Assembly (NCBI GenBank): GCA_036380355.1
Contig: DASVEW010000045.1
Location: forward strand, 1-64,000
Direction of reading: 5' to 3'
Source of the DNA: JACDAN01 sp036380355
Lineage (GTDB): Bacteria; Actinomycetota; Thermoleophilia; Gaiellales; Gaiellaceae
Length of the DNA: 64,000 nucleotides
Numbering within the stretch: the stretch's first letter is position 1; every line of letters starts with the position of its first letter. A program made the translations under genes and the position numbers. Shown here piece by piece: positions 7,755 through 16,677 of the stretch. The notes beneath the pieces are model-generated. The model was not told the DNA's origin and did no database searches. It worked only from the letters and a program-made list of their open reading frames with translations.

Positions 7755-9599
7755 CTATTCGGCGTCGGCGGGAGCGACGTTGAAGCTGAACATCATCCCG
7801 CTCTCGTGGTGCTCTGCAATGTGGCAGTGCGCCATCCAGGTTCCCGGATTCGTGACATCAAGGAGGATGTCGACGGTTTCTCCGGTTCGCACGAGGACCG
7901 TGTCTTTCCAGACCAGATTCGGCTCGTCGACGCCGTCGCGAGACACGATCAGGAACCGTCCCGCACCGTGAACGTGGAAGGGGTGGGGCATGGGATGGTC
8001 GGACTCCATCTCGTTGACGAGGCGAATCTTCACTCGGTCGCCGACACGGAACCGCCAGTCGATCCTCGCGTTTTCTGCGCCGGTTTCCCGGTCGACGAGC
8101 TTCCAACGCATGTTCGCCGGCGTGGTCATCCGGTTGACCTCGACCATGTCGTCTTCCCACTCGATTCCCTGCGCGGCCTCATGGTCGTGGCCGTGCTGAC
8201 CATGCCCCTCGTGGTGGCCGTGCGCCGCATGTCCGTGCCTTTCGTGACCTCCATGCCCCTCGTGGTCGCCGTGTCCCTCGTGGCCGCGATGCTCTTCGTG
8301 TCCGCCATGCCCGTGCTGCTCGTGGCCGCTTGCCTCGACGAGTCTGGCTGGGATCAGCTTCATGCCGCACTTCGGGCAGCGGTCCGGTGAGTCACTGACG
8401 ACCTCCGGGTGCATCGGGCAGGCGTAGGTGGTGTCAGCGGGAGCCGCGGTCGGTAGCAGCTTCATACCGCACTTCGGGCACTTGTCCGGCTCGTCGCTGA
8501 CAACCTCGGGATGCATGGGGCACGCGTAGACGACGGCAGTGCCTTCAGGCGCGCCCAGGTCCATCTCCGCCACGAAAGCAAGCGTCTTGTCCGGGGCAGC
8601 TGTCACGTACGGTGCGACTCGCTCCCGCTCGGCTGCCATGTCCACGTTTGTCCGCAGCACGTCGAACTGATCTCCGAGCGCCGGCTCGGCCGGATCGTCG
8701 CTCACTGTGATTCCGGCGAGTCGATAGGAACGCTCCGGAGTTCGGTGTTCGAGCGTGAGCTCGCCCGGCTCTTCAAAGAGGACGTCGACGACCACGCGCT
8801 CAGACGGAGCGACGAGGACCTCCTCCACGAGCTCCTCGCGCTCGTAGTGCCCGCTGTCGGCTCCGACAAGCTTCAGCCGTTCGCCCGGCAGCGTGACGTT
8901 GAAGACCCGCGTGTTCGCCGTGTTCGTCAGGTAGAGGCGCACCACCTCGCCTCGCTTCACGGTCAGCTCGAGGTCCGGCTGACCGGCGACGAGCATCACA
9001 TTCCCGAAACGGCCCATCGCGACGTGCGTTGTCTCCGACTCGCTGAACGCAGCCACTTTCCCGTCCTCGATGAGAATGTCGTCCAGCGTGAGCAGCAGCT
9101 CCCGGTTCGCCGGCGGCCAGTAATCAGGCTCCGCGGGGACGACGAGGATGTTGCCGTAGAGGCCCATCTCCTGGCCATAGTCCTCGCGAATGTGGGGGTG
9201 GTACCAGTAGGCGCCGGGGTCGGGCACGTTGACCTCGTACGTGAACGTCTCTCCGATGGGGATCGGTGCCTGCGTCTCGTGTGTCCCGTCGAACCGATTC
9301 TCGAGCCGCAGCCCGTGCCAGTGCACGGTCGCTTCGAGGTCGCCACGGTTGGTGACACGGACTGTGACCGTTGATCCCTGCGGGATCTTGAGGGTCGGGC
9401 CGGGAATCGAGCCGTCGTAGGCGAGCATCCGCACCGTCGCGTCGCCGATCCGCTTCGCAACAGGAGCGATCTCGAGGTCGAATGAGTCGCCGTCCGCAAG
9501 CTCGATGACCTCTGGCCTGGCCGCCTCCGGCAGACCCGCCGTCTCCGTCGGGAGAGGATGGATCGTCTCGGTCCGGGCGTCAGGAGTGTGGTGTGCCAT
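7755..9599 (-). CDS. Multicopper oxidase with two inserted heavy-metal-binding motifs and a His-rich linker
   Basis: 614 residues. The first cupredoxin domain has HWHGLRLENR and YWYHPHIREDYGQEMG, and the last has HPMPHPFHVHG and HCHIAEHHESGMMFS. Together these supply the type 1, 2 and 3 copper ligands expected of laccase/CopA-type oxidases, which oxidise Cu(I) or phenolic substrates with O2. Between domains two and three (about residues 355-416) are two copies of YACPMHPEVVSD-x-PD-x-CPKCGMKL, the heavy-metal-binding motif seen in copper-transporter proteins. A stretch of some 55 residues rich in GHxxHGH follows. No signal peptide or Tat motif is present. It starts 3 bases after the flavin monooxygenase stop, so the two form an operon. 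A copper detoxification role is inference. Confidence 0.9.
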   Translation of the reverse strand: MAHHTPDARTETIHPLPTETAGLPEAARPEVIELADGDSFDLEIAPVAKRIGDATVRMLAYDGSIPGPTLKIPQGSTVTVRVTNRGDLEATVHWHGLRLENRFDGTHETQAPIPIGETFTYEVNVPDPGAYWYHPHIREDYGQEMGLYGNILVVPAEPDYWPPANRELLLTLDDILIEDGKVAAFSESETTHVAMGRFGNVMLVAGQPDLELTVKRGEVVRLYLTNTANTRVFNVTLPGERLKLVGADSGHYEREELVEEVLVAPSERVVVDVLFEEPGELTLEHRTPERSYRLAGITVSDDPAEPALGDQFDVLRTNVDMAAERERVAPYVTAAPDKTLAFVAEMDLGAPEGTAVVYACPMHPEVVSDEPDKCPKCGMKLLPTAAPADTTYACPMHPEVVSDSPDRCPKCGMKLIPARLVEASGHEQHGHGGHEEHRGHEGHGDHEGHGGHERHGHAAHGHHEGHGQHGHDHEAAQGIEWEDDMVEVNRMTTPANMRWKLVDRETGAENARIDWRFRVGDRVKIRLVNEMESDHPMPHPFHVHGAGRFLIVSRDGVDEPNLVWKDTVLVRTGETVDILLDVTNPGTWMAHCHIAEHHESGMMFSFNVAPADAE

Positions 9600-9602
9600 C
9601 GC

Positions 9603-10772
9603 TCAAACCCTTTCTCGTGACTTCACGTGGGCGGCCTCGCTTAGCTCGGCTTCGTGCTCGCGCGCTTCCGCCCGGCTGCTCGCATCCTCGCGGACCGTCG
9701 CGATCTGTTCGGCGATGAACTCGGCATCGTCCTTGACCCAGCCGATCAACGCTGAGCCCCGCGTGTGCTGCCAGGTCAAGCCGAGAAAGTAGAGGCCCGG
9801 CACGTCGGTGACGCCTCGACGGTGGCGAAGCCGGCCATCCTCGTCGAAGACTGGAAGGTCGATCCAGGAGTAGTCGGGCCGGTATCCAGTCGCCCAGATG
9901 ACCGCGTCGACCTCGAGCTCGCTCCCATCTTCGACCCGGACCGTGCGTCCCTCCGCATCCACCACCCGCGGCTTCAGCTCGACTCCGTACCGGCGCCGGA
10001 GCTCGCGCGGGCTCGAGCCGATCAACGTCTCCCGATGTCGCATCTTGCGCCCGAGCCGTGATTCAACCGTCATTTTGAGCAGGCCCACCTTGGTAAGCCA
10101 CCAGAAGAGATCGCGGCCAAGCAACCGCTGGGGCAGCGGAGTCTGGCGCGAGCCGACCGAGAGGTAGAGCTTGTGCGTGGCGGAGAGCTCTTTCGTGATC
10201 TGGAATCCAGTGTTGCCCCCGCCCACGACGAGAACCGCTCCTCCCTCCGGCAGGTCGCTCGGATTGCGGTAGCCGGTGCTGTGCGTCTGGAAAACGTCCG
10301 GCCCGAGCCGGCTCGCCACCTCTGGCACGTACCGCGTCTGAAACGGCCCGGTGGCGACCACTACCTCGTCGGCGGTGAGCGTCCTGCCGTCCACCTGGAG
10401 GAGGAACCGGCCGTCCTCAGCGGTCAGCGTCCGTACCCGGCTGTTCAGCTCAATCGGAAGCTTGAACGTTTCCGCGTACTGCTCCAGATAGGCGATCACC
10501 TCGTCGCGGGTCGGATAACCCTCCGGATCGCCGGGAAACGCCAGCCCAGGGAGGCTGCTGTACCGGCGGGGCGTGAAGAGCGTGAGCGAGTCCCAGCGCT
10601 CGCGCCAGGCGGCACCGATCGAGTCCGCCGCCTCGATGATCACGAACCTCCGTCCCTGCCGCTTGAGGAGATAGCCCATTGCCAGACCGGCCTGACCGGC
10701 ACCAATCACGACGACCTCGGAGCTGGGAGGTGCCCCACGCGCACGGTCCAGGCTGGCGTCGGACGCTGCCAT
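9603..10772 (-). CDS. CzcO-like flavin-containing monooxygenase
   Basis: 389 residues with a FAD-binding GAGQAGLAMGYLLKRQGRRF near residue 23, an NADPH-binding GGGNTGFQITKELS near residue 190 and the late ATGYRPDYSWIDLP motif. This is the standard layout of single-component flavoprotein monooxygenases of the CzcO/YUCCA/FMO group. The substrate cannot be told. It is the first gene of a two-gene unit with the multicopper oxidase. Members of this group are often carried with metal-resistance genes, which fits that partner. The ATG agrees with a short N-terminus before the dinucleotide fold. Confidence 0.88.
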   Translation of the reverse strand: MAASDASLDRARGAPPSSEVVVIGAGQAGLAMGYLLKRQGRRFVIIEAADSIGAAWRERWDSLTLFTPRRYSSLPGLAFPGDPEGYPTRDEVIAYLEQYAETFKLPIELNSRVRTLTAEDGRFLLQVDGRTLTADEVVVATGPFQTRYVPEVASRLGPDVFQTHSTGYRNPSDLPEGGAVLVVGGGNTGFQITKELSATHKLYLSVGSRQTPLPQRLLGRDLFWWLTKVGLLKMTVESRLGRKMRHRETLIGSSPRELRRRYGVELKPRVVDAEGRTVRVEDGSELEVDAVIWATGYRPDYSWIDLPVFDEDGRLRHRRGVTDVPGLYFLGLTWQHTRGSALIGWVKDDAEFIAEQIATVREDASSRAEAREHEAELSEAAHVKSRERV

Positions 10773-11047
10773 CCACTGACGCCTTCCCGTCCGGCGGTCC
10801 CCGAAACGTCGCCACAGATCGCGCGTCTTCCGCGAGGCTCGGCCGAACCGCGGCGCCCGACAGTCCGCGGAACGAATTTCGCGGAAAGAGCGGACGATTT
10901 GCCTCCGGTCGACGCAAGCGGACCGGGCCCTGAGCGTCTTGAATTCGGAGTCGTAGGAACGGCTCCGTTGTCCACAGCCCTCCTCTGCGGACCTCTGAAG
11001 ACGGCTCGGACACGGAAGTTGCCAGCACCGACGATATCCACACCCCT
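10773..11047. other. Intergenic, no gene seen
   Basis: About 275 bases between the flavin monooxygenase start and a small plus-strand gene. Possible frames on both strands lack protein-like composition. The promoter of the monooxygenase-oxidase pair should lie here. Confidence 0.4.
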
Positions 11048-11263
11048 GTGGAAAACTCGAAGGACACCCAAAAGCCGCACAACGATGAGGAAGCCGACGT
11101 GAAGAAGCCGCCGGGTGAGTTCGTGAGCGACGAGCTCGAGGAGCAGACGAAGCGCTTTCTGGAAGAGGTCAAGGGGCTGGCGAAGCGCCGCCGGGAGGCG
11201 AGCGAGGAGGACCAGCTCGGTCCCCCGCCGCCGAGCGGGGGTCAGCGCTCGAGTCGCCGGTAG
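11048..11263 (+). CDS. Small charged protein (71 aa), unknown
   Basis: GTG start. The sequence is strongly charged with an amphipathic helix in the middle (FVSDELEEQTKRFLEEVKGL), flanked by polar tails (SKDTQKPHNDEEADVKKPP and GPPPPSGGQRSSRR). It looks like an intrinsically disordered or coiled protein. Its 3' end overlaps the end of the convergent XRE regulator by 22 bases. No family is recognised, and the ribosome binding site is weak, so translation is likely but not certain. Confidence 0.5.
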   Translation: MENSKDTQKPHNDEEADVKKPPGEFVSDELEEQTKRFLEEVKGLAKRRREASEEDQLGPPPPSGGQRSSRR

Positions 11264-11541
11264 AGCCGGTCGATCAGCTCGGGCATCTGCTCGAGCTTCT
11301 GCGTGATCAGGCGCAGCCGGTACTCGCGGAAATGCTCCGGATCGACGCCGAGGGCCTTCGACAGCCTCCGGACGATGTCGTCGGACGGCACCGGCCGGTT
11401 CCCGTGCACAAGGTGGTTGAGGTAGCCGGCCGACAGGTTCGTCTGCTCGGCGAGCGCCCGGTAGGTGACGCCCTTGTCCTGCATCAGCCGCTCGAGCGTC
11501 GGCCCGAAGGGCTCCGTGCTGAATCTCCGGCGGCGGGCCAA
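11242..11541 (-). CDS. XRE-family helix-turn-helix regulator
   Basis: 99 residues. Residues 12-70 form a classic XRE HTH: LERLMQDKGVTYRALAEQTN, LSAGYLNHLVHGNRPVPSDD and IVRRLSKALGVDPEHFREY, with the recognition helix in SAGYLNHLVHG. A short C-terminal helix follows. The start is a TTG (MARRRRFSTEP). It lies 14 bases after proS on the same strand and may be read through from it, but an inverted repeat just upstream could be its own operator. Confidence 0.85.
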   Translation of the reverse strand: MARRRRFSTEPFGPTLERLMQDKGVTYRALAEQTNLSAGYLNHLVHGNRPVPSDDIVRRLSKALGVDPEHFREYRLRLITQKLEQMPELIDRLYRRLER

Positions 11542-11550
11542 GGGTGTATT

Positions 11551-11568
11551 AGTAGCTAGTTTCCTACT
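11551..11568. promoter_or_regulatory. Candidate operator upstream of the XRE regulator
   Basis: AGTAG-CTAGTTTC-CTACT is an 18-base inverted repeat directly upstream of the XRE gene, with a -10-like TAATAC on the minus strand between it and the start. It overlaps the proS stop codon. An autoregulatory role is inference only. Confidence 0.3.
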
Positions 11569-13214
11569 TCGGCGACGGGGACCCGTCGCTCGTCGCCGGT
11601 CCGCCGGTCGCGCACGTCGACCATCCCGTCCTCGAGCGTCTTCTTGCCGACCGTGATCCGCGTCGGGACGCCGATCAGGTCCGCGTCGGCGAACTTCTCG
11701 CCCGGCCGCTGATCCCGGTCATCGAGCAGGACGCTCTTGCCGGCGGCCTCCAGGACGCGCGCGACCTCCTCACCCTGGGTCTCCACGCCCGACAGCACCA
11801 CGACGTGGACGTCGAACGGCGCGACCGCGGCCGGCCAGCTGATGCCTTGCTCGTCGTGGTGCTGCTCGACTACGGCGGCCATCACACGCCCCGGCCCGAT
11901 GCCGTAGCTGCCGCCGAGCAGTGGCTTCTCTTGGCCGTCCTCGTCGAGGAAGGTCGCGCCGAGCGGCTCGGAGTAGAACGAGCCGAAGTTGAAGATGTGG
12001 CCGACCTCGATCGCGGTCTGGAAGATCAGCGCGCCGCCGCAGACCGGGCAGCGGTCGCCCTCCCGAGGCTCGCGCAGATCGGCGAAGCGCGGCTGATAGT
12101 CGCGGCCGGCCTCGACGCCGCGCAGGTGCCGGCCGTCGCGATTCGCGCCCGCGACGAACTGACCCTCGCGCAGGGTCTCGTCGGCGATCACCTCGCCGGA
12201 GAACCCGACCGGGCCGAGCGATCCGCCGCCTGCACCGAAGGCCGCACGGATTTCCTCGTCCGTGGCCGGGCGGGAGGCTCCGGGCAGCGCGTCGTAGAGC
12301 TTCGTCTCGCTGAGCCGGTCGTCGCCTCGGACGAGCGCGAGCACGATCGTGCCGTCCGGCTTCACCACCGGCATCGCCTTCGACGTCGCCGACTCATCGA
12401 TCCCGAGGAACTCGGCCAGCCCCTCGATCGTCGTCACGCCCCGCGTCTCGATCTCCTCCGGTGCGTCGAGCGGCTCTCCGGGCAGAACGGCGGCGGAAGG
12501 AACCGCCTGTGCCACCTCGAGGTCGCCCGCGTAGTCCGCGTTCTCGCAGCGGACGAGCGTGTTTTCGCCCGAGCCTGAGGGCGCGAGGAAGTCGATGCTG
12601 AACTTGCCGCCCATGATGCCGCTCTCCGCTTGGACGTCGTACGTCTCGAGCCCGCAGCGGGCGAAGATGCGCTTGTACGCCTCGCGGTTCGCCTCGAAGC
12701 TGGAGCGCACGCCCTCGTCGTCGCGGTCGAAGGAGTAGGCGTCCTTCATGATGAACTCGCGGACCCGCAGGAGGCCGCCTCGCGGGCGCGGCTCGTCGCG
12801 ATCCTTGGTCTGGAAGTGGTACCAGAGCTGCGGGAGCTCCTTGTAGCTCTGGATCTCGCGCGCGTGGAAGGTGACAGTCTCCTCGTGCGTCAGCGGCAGG
12901 ATGAACGCGCGCCCGGTGCGGTCCTTCAGATGAAAGATCTCCGGAATGGCGAGACGCCCGGTCGCCTCCCAGAGCTCGGGCGGCGTCAGGACGGGCATCA
13001 GCATCTCCTGGCCGCCGATCGCGTCCATCTCCTCGCGGATGATCTGCTCGATCTTGCGGTGGACACGCCAGCCGATCGGCATGAACGTCCAGAGGCCGGC
13101 GGACACCTGGCGGATGAAGCCGCCGCGAACGAGCAGCCTGTGGCTGACCGCCTCCGCGTCGGCGGGCGCGTCGCGCAGGGTCGGCAGGAAGAGCTGTGAA
13201 GCGCGGGCGATCAT
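11556..13214 (-). CDS. proS: Prolyl-tRNA synthetase
   Basis: 552 residues, the usual bacterial ProRS layout. Class II motif 1 region SAGLWTFMPIGWRVHRKIEQ; motif 2 region with FHLKDRTGRAFILPLTHEET and RVREFIMKDAYSFDRDDEG; an editing-type insertion domain at about residues 220-375 (GVTTIEGLAEFLGIDESATS); motif 3 GGSYGIGPGRVMAAVVEQHH; and the anticodon-binding domain from FDVHVVVLSGVETQ onward. It charges tRNA-Pro, a tRNA-Pro(GGG) gene lying 4 kb away. It ends the long minus-strand housekeeping run rpsB to proS and starts 9 bases after ispG ends. Confidence 0.97.
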   Translation of the reverse strand: MIARASQLFLPTLRDAPADAEAVSHRLLVRGGFIRQVSAGLWTFMPIGWRVHRKIEQIIREEMDAIGGQEMLMPVLTPPELWEATGRLAIPEIFHLKDRTGRAFILPLTHEETVTFHAREIQSYKELPQLWYHFQTKDRDEPRPRGGLLRVREFIMKDAYSFDRDDEGVRSSFEANREAYKRIFARCGLETYDVQAESGIMGGKFSIDFLAPSGSGENTLVRCENADYAGDLEVAQAVPSAAVLPGEPLDAPEEIETRGVTTIEGLAEFLGIDESATSKAMPVVKPDGTIVLALVRGDDRLSETKLYDALPGASRPATDEEIRAAFGAGGGSLGPVGFSGEVIADETLREGQFVAGANRDGRHLRGVEAGRDYQPRFADLREPREGDRCPVCGGALIFQTAIEVGHIFNFGSFYSEPLGATFLDEDGQEKPLLGGSYGIGPGRVMAAVVEQHHDEQGISWPAAVAPFDVHVVVLSGVETQGEEVARVLEAAGKSVLLDDRDQRPGEKFADADLIGVPTRITVGKKTLEDGMVDVRDRRTGDERRVPVAEVGN

Positions 13215-13223
13215 CGCGCGAGG

Positions 13224-14357
13224 CTAGTCGAGCGGCACGAGCGATGCTTCGGCCATGGCCAGCGCGGCCGGCTTGGCCATCTTCAGCCGCTTGGGGCGCG
13301 GCATCCCGTCGGCGATCCAGCCGTCGATCTCGTGGAAGAGCTCGTCGACGAGGATGTCGGAGGAGACCTTCTTCAGCACCCGCCCGTGGGCGTAGATGAA
13401 CCCGACGTCGCGGCCGCCGGCGATCCCGAAGTCCGCGTCCCCCGCCTCGCCCGGCCCGTTCACGGCGCAGCCCATGACGGCGACCTCGAACGCCTCCGAG
13501 TAGCCGCGGAGCCGCTCCTCGACCACGACCGCGAGGTTCTCGACGCCGACGTTGTCGCGCCCGCACGACGGGCAGGCGATCATGATCGGCCCACGCTCGC
13601 GCAGGTGGAGCGCCTTCAGGATCTCCCAGGCGGTCTCCACCTCCTTCACCGGATCGGCGGTCAGCGAGACGCGGATCGTGTCCCCGATGCCGTCGGCGAG
13701 CAGCGAGCCGATCCCCACCGCGCTCTTGATCGAGCCCGTGTACGGCGTCCCCGCCTCGGTCACGCCGAGGTGCAGCGGGTACGGCACGCGCGCGGCGAGC
13801 ATCCGGTAGGCGCGGATCATCGTCGGGACATGCGTCGCCTTGACGGAGATCTTGAAGTCGCGGTGGTCGAGCCGCTCGAGCAGCTCGACCTCCTCGAGCG
13901 CGGCGGCGACGAGCGCCTCGGCCTGGTCCCGCTGGGCCAGCCCGAGGAGATGCTTGGGCAGTGAGCCGGAGTTGGCGCCGATCCGCATGGGAATGCCGGC
14001 GCGCTTCGCGGCGAGCACGACCTCTGCGACCTTCTCCGGGCCCCCGATGTTCCCTGGATTGATCCGGACGGCGGCGACGCCGGCGTCGATGGCCCGCAGC
14101 GCCAGGCTCGCGTTGAAGTGGATGTCCGCGATGACAGGGAGCGGCGAGAGCCGTACGATCTTCCTCAGCGCCTCCGCGTCCTCGATCTTCGGCACCGCGC
14201 AGCGGACGACCTCGCAGCCGGCCGACGCGAGCGCCGCGATCTGCGCGGTCGTCGTTGCGACGTCACGGGTCGGCGTGAGCGTCATGGACTGGACGACGAC
14301 GGGCGCCCCGCCGCCGATCTCGACGTTGCCTACCTTGACGCTGAGCTCGGATCCCAC
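13224..14357 (-). CDS. ispG: 4-hydroxy-3-methylbut-2-enyl diphosphate synthase
   Basis: 377 residues. The N-terminal TIM-barrel has VVQSMTLTPTRDVATTTAQI and RINPGNIGGPEKV. The C-terminal [4Fe-4S] domain has the Cys pattern CPSCGRDN near residue 264 and GCAVNGPGEAGDADFGIAGG. This is the penultimate step of the MEP isoprenoid pathway. Dxr, the first committed enzyme, is encoded two genes upstream, and UppS, which uses the pathway's product, lies further upstream in the same run. Confidence 0.97.
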   Translation of the reverse strand: MGSELSVKVGNVEIGGGAPVVVQSMTLTPTRDVATTTAQIAALASAGCEVVRCAVPKIEDAEALRKIVRLSPLPVIADIHFNASLALRAIDAGVAAVRINPGNIGGPEKVAEVVLAAKRAGIPMRIGANSGSLPKHLLGLAQRDQAEALVAAALEEVELLERLDHRDFKISVKATHVPTMIRAYRMLAARVPYPLHLGVTEAGTPYTGSIKSAVGIGSLLADGIGDTIRVSLTADPVKEVETAWEILKALHLRERGPIMIACPSCGRDNVGVENLAVVVEERLRGYSEAFEVAVMGCAVNGPGEAGDADFGIAGGRDVGFIYAHGRVLKKVSSDILVDELFHEIDGWIADGMPRPKRLKMAKPAALAMAEASLVPLD

Positions 14358-14376
14358 GATCCGAGTCTAGCCGTGC

Positions 14377-15612
14377 CTATCCCCCGGTCCGGCCGCCGAT
14401 GTCGTTCGAGAGCCCGATGAAGAACAGCATCAGCACCAGGGCGATGCCGACCACCGAGACTCGCTCGTAGACCTCCCTCCCGACCGAGCGCCCCCGGACG
14501 CCCTCGATGATGGAAAAGGCGATGTGCCCGCCGTCGAGCGGCAGGAGCGGCAACAGGTTGAGGAGCGCGAGCGAGAGGCTGATCAACCCCAGGACCCAGA
14601 GATAGGTCTCCCAGCCGCGCTCCAGCGCGTCCGAGGAGCCGCGGACGATCCCGATCGGGCTGGAGATCTCCTCCCTCCCCGACCCCCGCACCAGCCGGCC
14701 GAGGACGCCGCCGATCTCCTTCGTGACGAGCCACGTGAGACGGAAGGACTCCCCGATCGCGATCAGGACAGGAAGGTCCTCGAATTGTGGCCGGAAGCCG
14801 ATCCGATACGCGCCGTCCGTGTCCTCGAACGGCCTGACGGGGCCGAGCACGTACCGCCGGCCCTCCCGCTCGACGGTCACGCGGATCGGCCTGCCCTCGG
14901 ACCCGACGATCAGCTCGAACATCTTCGAGGCGTCCACCGGCGTGCCGTTGATCGCCAGGATCCGGTCGCCCGGACGGAGGCCGATCTGCGCTGCGGGCGT
15001 CGGCTGTCCCGGCCGGATCTCGCGCTCGACCTCCGCGACCGTCGTGGTCGCTCTTCCCGGGCCGAGGATCAGGAGCAGCGCGAACATCGCAACCGCGAAG
15101 AGGAGGTTCGTTCCGGGCCCCGCGCCGATCACCGCGATCTTCTTCCACGTGCGCTGCCGCCAGTAGGCGTCAAGGCCGAGCTCGTCGGAGATCTCCGTGC
15201 TCCCCCGCTCGATCCCCTTGCGCGCACCTTCCGAGAGGTCGGCCTCCAACGCCGCCCGCTCGAGCGCCTTGAGGGCGCCCGCCGCGCCGTCGAAGTCGCC
15301 GTCGGCGAGCAGCCGCTTCAGGCGCTCGGCCGGGCCGAGCAGCTGCGGCGCCTCCTGGACCGCACGGCCGAAGTACGCGTCCACCTCGGACGGCGCCGGC
15401 CGGTGCATCCCGGGGATCTTCACGTAGCCGCCGAGCGGAATCGCGCCGAGCCCGTATTCGATGCCGTTCCGCCGGACCTTCGCGATCGCCGGCGGAAAGC
15501 CGACGTAGAACTTGCGCGGGCGCATGCCGACTGCGCGCGCGGTGTAGAAGTGCCCGGCCTCGTGGACGAGCACGAGGAACGCGAGGCCCAGGATTGCGAT
15601 CAGGCTGTTCAT
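14377..15612 (-). CDS. rseP: RseP-type site-2 zinc metalloprotease
   Basis: 411 residues, polytopic. The zinc site HEAGH lies in LVLVHEAGHFYTARAVGMRP near residue 18. A PDZ domain holds GLRPGDRILAINGTPVDASK. The second zinc-ligand motif is NLLPLLPLDGGHIAFSIIEG near residue 366. The insertion around residues 75-120 is Ala/Glu-rich and helical. Site-2 proteases cut transmembrane anti-sigma factors or signal-peptide remnants. An ECF sigma with a membrane-anchored partner occurs at the right end of this window, but a link is only possible, not shown. The ATG is set by a 4-base overlap with the dxr stop. Confidence 0.95.
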   Translation of the reverse strand: MNSLIAILGLAFLVLVHEAGHFYTARAVGMRPRKFYVGFPPAIAKVRRNGIEYGLGAIPLGGYVKIPGMHRPAPSEVDAYFGRAVQEAPQLLGPAERLKRLLADGDFDGAAGALKALERAALEADLSEGARKGIERGSTEISDELGLDAYWRQRTWKKIAVIGAGPGTNLLFAVAMFALLLILGPGRATTTVAEVEREIRPGQPTPAAQIGLRPGDRILAINGTPVDASKMFELIVGSEGRPIRVTVEREGRRYVLGPVRPFEDTDGAYRIGFRPQFEDLPVLIAIGESFRLTWLVTKEIGGVLGRLVRGSGREEISSPIGIVRGSSDALERGWETYLWVLGLISLSLALLNLLPLLPLDGGHIAFSIIEGVRGRSVGREVYERVSVVGIALVLMLFFIGLSNDIGGRTGG

Positions 15613-16670
15613 GCCGCGACCAGCGCCTCCTCGGCGAGCCGGCGTGCCTCGGCGTCGACGGCGATCAGCTCGTCGACGTCGCCCGCCGGCAAGCCCTCGA
15701 CGGCCTCCAGCGTCCGCGCCGCGACCTCGGGGATCCCGAGGAACGGCAGCCGGCCGGCGAGGAAGGCGGCCACGGCGACCTCGTTCGCCGCGTTGAACAC
15801 GCACGGCGCGGTGCCGCCGCGCTGCCCGGCGGCCCGGGCGAGGCCGAGCATCGGGAACGCCTCGTGGTCGACCGGCTCGAACTCGAGCACGAGGCCGGCG
15901 GAGAGGTCGAGCCCTGGCACGTCCACCTCCGCGCGTTCCGGATAGGTGAGGGCGTACGAGATCGGCACCCGCATGTCCGGGTACCCGACGTGGGCGAGCG
16001 CCGAGCCGTCGCGGTAGCGGACGAGTGCGTGGACGACCGAGGTCGGCTGGATCACGACCTCGATGCGGTCGTACGGCAAGCTGAACAGGAAGTGCGCTTC
16101 GACGACCTCGAGCCCCTTGTTCGCGAGCGTGGCCGAATCGATCGTGATCTTCGGCCCCATGTTCCACGTCGGGTGGGCGAGCGCATCGTCGGGTGTTACG
16201 TCCTCCAGCTCCGATCGGTTGCGACCGCGGAACGGCCCCCCGGAAGCCGTCAGCACCACCGAATCGACCGTCTCCGGCGCGCGTCCCTCGAGGCACTGGA
16301 AGAGCGCCGAATGCTCGCTGTCCACGGGCAGCAGGCGGCCTCCTCCCCGCTTCCACGCGCTCAGGGCGAGCTCACCGGCGGCGACGAGGCTCTCCTTGTT
16401 CGCGAGCGCCAGGTCGATGCCCCGCTCGAGCGTCCACAGGGTCGCGCGGACGCCCGCGAAGCCGACCACGGCGTTGAGGACGACGTCTGGCTCGGCCCGC
16501 TCGAGCAGCTCGACTGGGTCGCCGCCGACCTGCGTCAGGTGCGCCACGCCGTCGAGCGGCTGCGTGCTGGACGAGGCGGCAACGAGCTCGAGCTCCGGAC
16601 GGCGCTCGATGACCTCGCGCGCCTGCCGGCCGATCGATCCCGTGGCTCCCAGGACGGCGACCCGTCTCAT
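15609..16670 (-). CDS. dxr: 1-deoxy-D-xylulose 5-phosphate reductoisomerase
   Basis: 353 residues from the ATG giving MRRVAVLGATGSIGRQAREV, the NADPH-binding Rossmann motif at the very N-terminus. A longer in-frame start 16 codons upstream is less likely, since it adds polar sequence that overlaps cdsA. Metal/substrate residues appear in LLPVDSEHSALFQCLEG, LTASGGPFRGRN and TWNMGPKITIDSATLANKGL. First committed step of the MEP pathway. Lies between cdsA (7-base gap) and rseP (4-base overlap). Confidence 0.96.
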   Translation of the reverse strand: MRRVAVLGATGSIGRQAREVIERRPELELVAASSSTQPLDGVAHLTQVGGDPVELLERAEPDVVLNAVVGFAGVRATLWTLERGIDLALANKESLVAAGELALSAWKRGGGRLLPVDSEHSALFQCLEGRAPETVDSVVLTASGGPFRGRNRSELEDVTPDDALAHPTWNMGPKITIDSATLANKGLEVVEAHFLFSLPYDRIEVVIQPTSVVHALVRYRDGSALAHVGYPDMRVPISYALTYPERAEVDVPGLDLSAGLVLEFEPVDHEAFPMLGLARAAGQRGGTAPCVFNAANEVAVAAFLAGRLPFLGIPEVAARTLEAVEGLPAGDVDELIAVDAEARRLAEEALVAA

Positions 16671-16677
16671 CACGGAA

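Noticed and set aside
10706..11080. Minus-strand frame upstream of the flavin monooxygenase
   Set aside because: Starts in an atypical context, shows no protein pattern and overlaps both neighbours.
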